DNA of 64,000 bases, taken from positions 3,844,001 to 3,908,000 of the forward strand of contig OU612075.1 of the NCBI GenBank assembly GCA_914767715.1, written 5' to 3'. The DNA is from Membranipora membranacea (taxonomy: Eukaryota > Bryozoa > Gymnolaemata > Cheilostomatida > Membraniporidae). Position numbers and translations under genes: made by a program. Shown in pieces: positions 13,901-22,500 of the stretch. The notes beneath the pieces were generated by a model, which worked only from the letters and a program-made list of their open reading frames with translations, ran no database searches and was not told where the DNA came from. Position 1 is the stretch's first letter, and each line of letters starts with the position of its first letter.

Positions 13901-15629
13901 CAATTAATGAATGTTTTCACTGATCTCAAATAAGATGCTAAGGAATAGCAATTGAATTCTGAATGTCGCTATGCGGATGTACCAATTATGGATATTGATA
14001 TGGGGTTGTAGAATGCACTAGCCTGTCTTGACAAGCTTTGTTTTGCCGGCGGCTTGTCAAGACAGACTAAGAATGCATTTGGCTGGCAGATGGCTGGCGG
14101 ATGGCTGGCGGATGGCTGGCGGATGGCTGGCGGATGGCTGGCGGATGGCTGGCGGATGGCTGGCGGATGGCTGGCGGATGGCTGGCGGATGGCTGGCATG
14201 GCTGGCAACACTAATGTTGTATTATTTTTTGTAGTGGGTACCCATTGTGTACTATGCCCTTTTTGTAGTGGGTACCCATTGTGTACTATTGCTGCCCTTT
14301 TTGTAGTGGGTACCCATTGTGTACTATGGTTATTTTTGCTGCCATTTTTGTAGTGGGTACCCATTGTGTACTATGGCTGCCCTTTTTGTAGCGGGTACCC
14401 GTTGTGTACTATGCCCGTTTGTAGTGGGTACCCATTGTGTACTATGGATCAGAGCGACACTAATGTTGTATTATTTTTGCTGCCCTTTTTGTAGTGGGTA
14501 CCGATTGTGTACTATGGTTCAGAACAAGCCTACAATGGAGGCAACGACCCTGATAACAGAAACTCACTTTGGCCAAATTTCAAGACAGACCATGACATGT
14601 ACCTGGTAAGTGGGAATCAACATATCACATGTTTGTGGGTGAGATTACATATATCAGGTGTTAGGTAAAACTTTGTTCATTAATCCATAATTTTTTTTAT
14701 TGATTCTTCACGAATTAAAAAAACTAAATTCAACATTTAGGTTTATACCATTCATTTTGCAATAATTTGAGGCCACAATATTAGTACCTACATGATAATA
14801 TGGTGGTGTTTTCACAGTTCATCGCTGCGATTTGCAATTTCCGGAAGACTTTGGATTCGTCTTTCCATGAATCTAAGCAGAATGAGAAATGGGCAGACGA
14901 CAGCTTTTATGCTTATACTCGAGGAACCAATCAAGAGGTTTTAGTAGCTACAACCAATCAGGGCTCAGGATCTGATCAACAGAGGACTATTCCTAGTCTT
15001 CCTTACTCAGATGGTCAAGGTATGGTACACTACTTGACAACATTCTATGAGATTGTAGGGTATTGATGCACAAGGTCAGTCAGGTCTTGAAAGCCCCTTT
15101 TCATGAGCCATACTTTGAATCTCGGCCTATTGGCTAAGATCAAAGTGTCATGGCCAATGGCTGATTAGTGCCTGTTTCAGTTTCTGGCAGCTTGCTGCAC
15201 ACTTACGATTAGGAGGTCCACCATGGCCTCACCTCTAGGATGCATTCTAGTTTACTAGGATGTATCACACTCTCAGTACGAGGACTCCGGGCAACTTGCG
15301 TCCCTCTTTAGGGGCAGCCCACCCTCTGTTTTGTCATAAACAGGGCCATACTTTGAATGTTGGACCAGACTGATGATCTCATTTAATATTGATAGGAAAT
15401 TAAATGTCATCAAGTTTTCACTGTCAGCCAATGTTGACATACATAAAACTTGAATTTGATATTTCAATGAGTCACAACTCACAGTGATGTTGTTAATGAA
15501 TATAATAGTTTTTCTATGACAGTCTTGACGAATGTGGTAGATCACAGCGACACAGTGACAGCTCATGGTGGTAGTATAGCAGTACATATAACAAACGGCC
15601 AGCCAAAAGTATATACAGTCAATAAGTAA
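7902..15629 (+). CDS. Secreted alpha-amylase, GH13 (fungal-type, GH13_1-like)
   Basis: Ten phase-consistent exons: 7902-8006, 9264-9378, 11181-11349, 11995-12139, 12538-12675, 12965-13168, 13691-13819, 14495-14605, 14818-15019 and 15523-15629 (about 474 aa). Residues 1-20 are a signal peptide. The mature start WKGRVIYQLLTDRF resembles TAKA-amylase rather than the usual animal amylase. GH13 motifs: DVVANHMG (region I, about 129-136), FDGIRIDT with nucleophile D220, GEV with acid/base E244, FVDNHD with D310. WVPIVYYGSEQ follows, then a short C-terminal beta domain ending GGSIAVHITNGQPKVY, also fungal-like. It should hydrolyse alpha-1,4-glucans outside the cell or in a food vacuole. Intron 7 contains decoy copies of the exon 8 acceptor. 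The last exon ends at TAA 15627; the overlapping gtaagt could be a donor, but the nearest downstream acceptor would add only two residues. Confidence 0.93.
8207..8500. repeat. 29-bp tandem repeat in intron 1 of the amylase gene
   Basis: Ten copies of a unit of the type gcgatgtatcactctcaacc plus tctcccgct. Overlapping open frames through it (encoding repeats of CITLNLSRCDVSL-type residues) are by-products of the repeat, with no splice link to amylase exons. Confidence 0.95.
8925..8944. repeat. Isolated copy of a 20-bp dispersed motif
   Basis: agcttgtcaagacaggctag matches one arm of the palindromic micro-elements at 14019-14069 and 47232-47265. Similar single arms occur near 10568-10587, 28050-28070 and 51050-51066. 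No paired arm or target duplication was found at this site. Confidence 0.6.
9379..11180. other. Large intron 2 of the amylase gene
   Basis: 1.8 kb of AT-rich sequence. Short ORFs on either strand (60-106 codons) show no domain and no phase-compatible exon. A single arm of the dispersed tagcctgtcttgacaagctt motif lies near 10568-10587. Nothing else was recognised. Confidence 0.7.
11798..11965. repeat. Alternating purine-pyrimidine tract in intron 3 of the amylase gene
   Basis: A stretch dominated by tg, ca and cg dinucleotide steps (for example gtgcgtgcatgcatgtgtgc), ending about 30 bp before the exon 4 acceptor at 11994. Such tracts can adopt Z-DNA; the ORFs crossing it are artefacts. Confidence 0.7.
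13265..13374 (-). mobile_element. Half copy of a gaggatcagctgagg-type MITE
   Basis: Reverse complement of the left half of the element at 59777-60036. It contains cctcagctgatcctcagagg and ends gtgtttagaccata, the terminal inverted repeat of that family. The other half is missing. It lies in amylase intron 6. Confidence 0.65.
14019..14069. mobile_element. 51-bp palindromic micro-MITE with 9-bp target duplication
   Basis: The arms tagcctgtcttgacaagc and gcttgtcaagacagacta flank a short core. They are bordered by agaatgcac (14010-14018) and agaatgcat (14070-14078), a 9-bp duplication with one mismatch. It lies in amylase intron 7. The 9-bp duplication points to a Mutator-like source (inference). 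Confidence 0.7.
14081..14208. repeat. 11-bp tandem repeat in intron 7 of the amylase gene
   Basis: About eleven copies of ggatggctggc, directly after the micro-MITE and directly before the splice-acceptor array. Open frames through it (GGWLADGWRMA type) are repeat artefacts. Confidence 0.95.
14231..14516 (+). repeat. Tandem copies of the amylase intron 7/exon 8 splice junction
   Basis: Seven copies of tttttgtag|tgggtaccc plus attgtgtactatg. The acceptor AGs end at about 14234, 14268, 14306, 14353, 14391, 14424 and 14494. Only the last joins the open exon 8, whose codons read WVPIVYYGSEQ. The six upstream copies carry the same acceptor and the first seven codons, then run into unrelated repeat sequence; copies 1 and 6 were traced and hit stops. 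Copy 6 even retains ggatcagagc, a diverged version of the next exon codons. The array sits inside the intron and is derived from the junction itself. Confidence 0.9.
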
Positions 15630-16243
15630 GTATACTTCTTCAACATTGTGTATTTTCACAGTATTTGCGTACGCTCAGACAACAGTAAACATGTACTGAG
15701 GAGCCTCTGTGTTAATTGTTAAAGTTTATTTCTCACTGACAAAATAAGTACCTTGATATGAACATTCGTTGTTTTTTGCTTTCCTAAACACATTAGAATG
15801 AGATATTTATCTCTGTGCAAAGTAATTTTATTTTATATTTTATATTATTCAGGGTTAATTGACCGAGAAGACTGGCTTACGGATAAAACTACCTTGCGTC
15901 TCCTGAATGCAGTTTTCCTATGTTGCATGTCACTTACTGTTATGATATTATTCTAACTAAATTATACGTTAAATCATTAATATTTCTGATATTGCAACAA
16001 CAAAAACAAACAGCCAAATATACTGGGACCTGATTAATAATTGTTTTTACATAATTCCGTGGCTATTGTGGCACATAGCGCAAAGCATTTTGCAAAAGTG
16101 TAAAAAAAACATCCCATGAAAAGGTTAATTATAATCCTAATAGAAATATTCTTCAGTTTAGAATGTTTCTCAAGATTCAAGTTATTGTTGATTTAGCAAA
16201 TAGATCGCTGTGTTATACAAATTCAGACATCCTTGCAGTACAC

Positions 16244-16331
16244 CATCAGAAAACAATATCAGAAAACATCATCAGAAAACATCATCAGAAAACATCATCA
16301 GAAAACATCATCAGAAAACATCATTTGAAAA
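16244..16331. repeat. 13-bp tandem repeat
   Basis: About six units of atcagaaaacatc in the spacer upstream of the CNBD2-like gene. Short ORFs across it are artefacts. Confidence 0.9.
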
Positions 16332-16460
16332 CAGAATTGGTAAGCAGTGTGCTTCTTGGTGTTGCAGCAGCATGTCAAACCGTGCTGCTGTATTGTTAGG
16401 AACAACATAAGGGTGAATTAATTGTTCATTAGAATCATCAAGTTGCGACGAAGCAGCATG

Positions 16461-16468
16461 TATATAAG
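16461..16468 (+). promoter_or_regulatory. TATA-like box upstream of the CNBD2-like gene
   Basis: tatataag, 44 bp before the ATG at 16513, would place transcription start close to 16490 with a very short leader. This is supported only by sequence and position. Confidence 0.35.
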
Positions 16469-16512
16469 CTATTCCCAAGATTAGTTTTTGTTAATAATTA
16501 ATATAAGGGATA

Positions 16513-19500
16513 ATGTCGTCATCCCTCAGCTCTGCTCTCAAACCAGCTGGTTATGATGTGCAGGGATCTAAGGAGAGCACCTGGTATACTAGGTAAGTAA
16601 TACTATACTGTACGTACTTAGAGAGCAAGGTCATTGTGTTAACAATACAAGAACAAGATTGGAAAGATTTTTTGGGATTGCACATTGATCCAGATTCGGA
16701 GCTCAGAACAAAATTGATTAATAACCGCATATAAGATGATTTGTTGATCATTTTCTTCTTATGAATAAACAGGTTGAGTAGGTTGTTCCCCCAACCTGAC
16801 ATAATAAATGAGGACACAGAGTCAGCGACAAGCACCGACGATCCGTACTCATTACCCACAGTGCTTTCCAAGACAAAGCTTATCTATGATGAGTTACAGG
16901 CTAGACGCAGGCAGATAGTCGACTCGTATGAATCTGTCAGACTACCAGGTACCAGTATACACCTGCCCTACTATTGACCATTCTAGTGAATAAGTAACTT
17001 TTTTTCTAAGTTCAATAGTGTTGAAGATCAGCTTGTAGCCCAATAAGATTGAGATCCATGTCACTTAAATCTGAGAGGTTGATGCACACTGATGTTGTGA
17101 TATACTTTTGCATGTATATCTCTGTTCGATAGCATGAATACCATCAGAGGGAATTTGGTGTGACCATCGACGTCAGTTTCATTAATTAGGGGCGAGTACA
17201 TGTTAGATATTCACACAAAATTGACCCTAACGATCAGAGATACACAAGTCGTTAATAGTGTAATCTCGATGTCAGTGTGAGGTTGATGGAGATTTTAATT
17301 TGTGATATCAGAGTGTGATATGAGCACACAAACCGGCGAGTAACATATATTATACATAACCACTATGCTGAATATAATTACAGCAAGCGGACTGCCAAGT
17401 ATACATCCAAATGGTTATGAAGGTTCACTTACCGACGGGGAATCAAAGCCTAACCTTACTGTCCCAACTGCTGTAGAGTTCATCAGGTAAATAGTTTCTC
17501 TTTTTCGTTCATTCATGTTCAAAATAAGGCTTTCAGGAGGCTGCTTTATATTAAAACCAGATTTTATAGAAAATATGCAAATGAAGGAGGCTACTTGGTT
17601 GTATTTCAGGGCACGGAACAAATGGCTAAAAAACAAGCCAAATCTGAGAAATCACGCTGATGAATTGGCTTTGAATGAGCTGAAGAAAGGGAAGAAGACT
17701 TTTATAACTCAAGGAGATCAGCTGGCCACCGATTCATCGGTAACAGACAGTACTCAGGCTTCTAGTATTAGATACGGGGAATGTCTTACACCCCCCTCTC
17801 ATATGCCTCATCGCAGAGGTACTCATCCTCAGGTACTCACATCTTTATCTCATAACATTCGCTCTAACATTCTCCTAAATCTAGTTCTGTGGCCCAACAC
17901 ATATTAAAATACACACCCAGACCTTGTGAATTGATGATATTATGTGTTACCATTTAACAAACTTTTTTTTTCTCAGCCTGGCCACCTGGTTGGAGAGTGT
18001 GTTTTATGATCAATATCCATTTATTGAAAAAAAGACTAGACTGGGTCAGTTTTTTATGGAACACCAATTTGTGCTGTTTTGGAACCTTATCAATTAATGA
18101 TGGTTTAACAAAAAGGCTATGGATGTCTTTTTGTGGTTCAATTGTTTTATTTTGTTGATAGACACATGCTGGTAAGATTCACAACTTCTGGTCAACAGTA
18201 CCATCAACATTATCTCAGACTGATCAGAAACTCAAAGATTTCATCAACGGTACAGTCAACGTGGTGACTGCATACAATAATACTAGACATGGCATAGATA
18301 GCCTGTCTCATCGGCTTCTGGTCAGTATAATATAATAGTGATAATAATACTAGACATGGCATAGATAGCCTGTCTCATCGGCTTCTGGTCAGTATAATAT
18401 AATAGTGATAATAATACTAGACATGGTATAGATAGCCTGTCTCATCGGCTTCTGGTCAGTATAATATATAATAGTGATAATAATACTAGACATGGTATAG
18501 ATAGCCTGTCTCATCGGCTTCTGGTCAGTATAATATATAATAGTGATAATAATACTAGACATGGTATAGATAGCCTGTCTCATCGGCTTCTGGTCAGTAT
18601 AATATAATAGTGATAATAATACTAGACATGGTATAGATAGCCTGTCTCATCGGCTTCTGGTCAGTATAATATACAATAGTGATAATAATACTAGACATGG
18701 TATAGATAGCCTGTCTCATCGGCTTCTGGTCAGTATAATATATAATAGTGATAATAATACTAGACATGGTATAGATAGCCTGTCTCATCGGCTTCTGGTC
18801 AGTATAATATATAATAGTGATAATAATACTAGACATGGTATAGATAGCCTGTCTCATCGGCTTCTGGTCAGTATAATATATAATAGTGATAATAATACTA
18901 GACATGGTATAGATAGCCTGTCTCATCGGCTTCTGGTCAGTATAATATATAATAGTGATAATAATACTAGACATGGTATAGATAGCCTGTCTCATCGGCT
19001 TCTGGTCAGTATAATATATAATAGTGATAATAATACTAGACATGGTATAGATAGCCTGTCTCATCGGCTTCTGGTCAGTATAATATATAATAGTGATAAT
19101 AATACTAGACATGGTATAGATAGCCTGTCTCATCGGCTTCTGGTCAGTATAATATATAATAGTGATAATAATACTAGACATGGTATAGATAGCCTGTCTC
19201 ATCGGCTTCTGGTCAGTATAATATATAATAGTGATAATAATACTAGACATGGTATAGATGGCCTGTCTCATCAGCTTCTGGTCAGTATAATATAATAGTG
19301 ATAATAATACTAGACATGGTATAGATAGCCTGTCTCATCAGCTTCTGGTCAGTATAATATAATAGTGATAATAATACTAGACATGGTATAGATAGCCTGT
19401 CTCATCGGCTTCTGGTCAGTATAATATATAATAGTGATAATAATACTAGACATGGTATAGATAGCCTGTCTCATCGGCTTCTGGTCAGTATAATATATAA

Positions 19501-22500
19501 TAGTGATAATAATACTAGACATGGTATAGATGGCCTGTCTCATCGGCTTCTGGTCAGTATAATATATAATAGTGATAATAATACTAGACATGGTATAGAT
19601 AGCCTGTCTCATCGGCTTCTGGTCAGTATAATATATAATAGTGATAATAATACTAGACATGGTATAGATAGCCTGTCTCATCGGCTTCTGGTCAGTATAA
19701 TATATAATAGTGATAATAATACTAGACATGGTATAGATAGCCTGTCTCATCGGCTTCTGGTCAGTATAATATATAATAGTGATAATAATACTAGACATGG
19801 TATAGATGGCCTGTCTCATCGGCTTCTGGTCAGTATAATATATAATAGTGATAATAATACTAGACATGGTATAGATAGCCTGTCTCATCGGCTTCTGGTC
19901 AGTATTATATAATAGTGATAATAATACTAGACATGGTATAGATAGCCTGTCTCATCGGCTTCTGGTCAGTATAATATATAATAGTGATAATAATACTAGA
20001 CATGGTATAGATGGCCTGTCTCATCGGCTTCTGGTCAGTATAATATATAATAGTGATAATAATACTAGACATGGTATAGATAGCCTGTCTCATCGGCTTC
20101 TGGTCAGTATAATATATAATAGTGATAATAATACTAGACATGGTATAGATAGCCTGTCTCATCGGCTTCTGGTCAGTATAATATATAATAGTGATAATAA
20201 TACTAGACATGGTATAGATAGCCTGTCTCATCGGCTTCTGGTCAGTATTATATAATAGTGATAATAATACTAGACATGGTATAGATAGCCTGTCTCATCG
20301 GCTTCTGGTCAGTATAATATATAATAGTGATAATAATACTAGACATGGTATAGATGGCCTGTCTCATCGGCTTCTGGTCAGTATAATATATAATAGTGAT
20401 AATAATACTAGACATGGTATAGATAGCCTGTCTCATCGGCTTCTGGTCAGTATAATATATAATAGTGATAATAATACTAGACATGGTATAGATAGCCTGT
20501 CTCATCGGCTTCTGGTCAGTATAATATAATACTAGTGATAATAATACTAGACATGGTATAGATAGCCTGTCTCATCGGCTTCTGGTCAGTATAATATATA
20601 ATAGTGATAATAATACTAGACATGGTATAGATAGCCTGTCTCATCGGCTTCTGGTCAGTATAATATATAATAGTGATGATAATACTAGACATGGTATAGA
20701 TAGCCTGTCTCATCGGCTTCTGGTCAGTATAATATATAATAGTGATAATAATACTAGACATGGTATAGATAGCCTGTCTCATCGGCTTCTGGTCAGTATA
20801 ATATAATAGTGATAATAATACTAGACATGGTATAGATAGCCTGTCTCATCGGCTTCTGGTCAGTATAATATATAATAGTGATAATAATACTAGACATGGT
20901 ATAGATAGCCTGTCTCATCGGCTTCTGGTCAGTATAATATATAATAGTGATGATAATACTAGACATGGTATAGATAGCCTGTCTCATCGGCTTCTGGTCA
21001 GTATAATATAAATAATAGTGATAATAATTGCTCTCTGGGAATTTATAAGTATTATTATGGGTTCTTTTTTGGTAGATGGGGTGCTTGTATGCAAATATTG
21101 AAATGTGCCTCAGCCCTCACCTTCTTGCTTCCTTAGTCCCAAAGTTCAATCGATATGCACAACCGTCAATTTCAATAGTTTGAGAACTATTAACTGTTTC
21201 AGCTATCAGCAGAGACAAATACACCGTTACAGAGTGGTGTCAAATTAATCTCACGGACAAGAAAAGATAAAAAATGCAAGGTAACGCCACAGACAATAGC
21301 GAAAAACATGGCAGACTTGAGTAAAATGTACACAGACCAGTATGATCATAGCTTTAACCCTGCGGAATATAAACGAGACGCTACCCGCCTGGGAGGTCTG
21401 TCCAAACATGTCAAGGGTATCCTGAGGGTGGAGAGTGATGATAGGAGTGAGGCTGATGTTAGAGCTGTAGATGTGAGTAGTGACAGTTATATGGACACAT
21501 GGTACAGAAGAGAGTACTGCTATGATCTAATTGAAAACATACCTACCATACCTAAGTTTTTGTGACACACACTCGGTTAAGATTGGAAGATCTTTGGTCT
21601 GGGAAAGAATAAACCTCTATTAAAAATCGGATGGGTGGAAAGGAAGCAAAGTTTGTTGGAAAATCTTACCAGTACATAATTTACCGGTTATCAATCACTA
21701 ATCATATTACCAGAGCTTTTTGATTTACAGGAAGCCATCACAAGATTACATTGCTTCGATAATCTGATACAAGCTGGCCCTGTACTGACACACAACGTAA
21801 CCAGAGAGTTATCTAAGAGTGTCACTCTGCAGGTATTTGAGAAAGGACGAACCATCCTGAAGCAAGGACATCAGCCTGAGGCATTCTACTTCATAGTAAC
21901 GGGCAGCGTTGGTGTTTATAAGACTGAACGAGATGAGAAAGGTTTGAGTTGTATTGTAGAACATTACCGTGACAAACGATTGTAGCTGAAAGATTTTAAC
22001 TTGAGCTGTTCAGCCAATACCTTATTGCATTATTGTTTAGCTCACTTCAGTTCAAGTCTCAGGACAAAGCCTATCGTTGCTAAAAATTGGACTAATAGAA
22101 TAAAATGCTCCACTTATATGGAGGTGCTGTGACATAGATGTTTGACAGCTTGTTTTTCTATGATAATATTAAGGGTGTATTATAGGTGTTATCTGGACAA
22201 GACATGCACAATCACTTGGGCAAGGTAAAACATTCGGAGAGATAGCATTCCTATCTGAACTGAAACAGAAGCGAACCGCATCTGTCATCACTTCAGCTAG
22301 TAAGTCCCTCATTGTCCTGCACTCCAAGTCTTTCCATTAAAAACAAAAATCAGCTGTAAACAAAAACATTAGTCATCTCCACTCGATCCTCAAAACCCAT
22401 CATTCATCGTACTCATACTCACATTATACGTGAACACATAACTGAGCAAATCTTTGTGATAACCAATACAATCAAACTCGATACTATACGGGAGGCGGTA

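Larger units (their letters stand above)
15630..16512. other. Spacer between amylase and CNBD2-like genes
   Basis: Amylase 3' UTR followed by the CNBD2 upstream region. It holds a 13-bp tandem repeat at 16244-16331 and a TATA-like site at 16461. No coding exon was found. Confidence 0.6.

Noticed and set aside
14028-14609. ORFs in both strands across the amylase intron 7 repeats
   Set aside because: They read the 11-bp repeat and the duplicated splice junction; only 14495-14605, in another frame, is amylase coding sequence.
17946-18010. Possible extra exon between exons 4 and 5 of the CNBD2-like gene after an acceptor ending ctcag
   Set aside because: No in-phase donor was found and exons 4 and 5 join cleanly without it.
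18389-20987. Series of long minus-strand ORFs with a 23-residue period (MRQAIYTMSSIIITIIYYTDQKP-type)
   Set aside because: They are the antisense reading of the 69-bp splice-donor minisatellite; 69 is a multiple of 3, so frames stay open by chance. No promoter, signal or splice support.
18276-21022. CRISPR-like array
   Set aside because: Units are head-to-tail identical copies with no unique spacers, the setting is a eukaryotic intron, and there are no cas genes.
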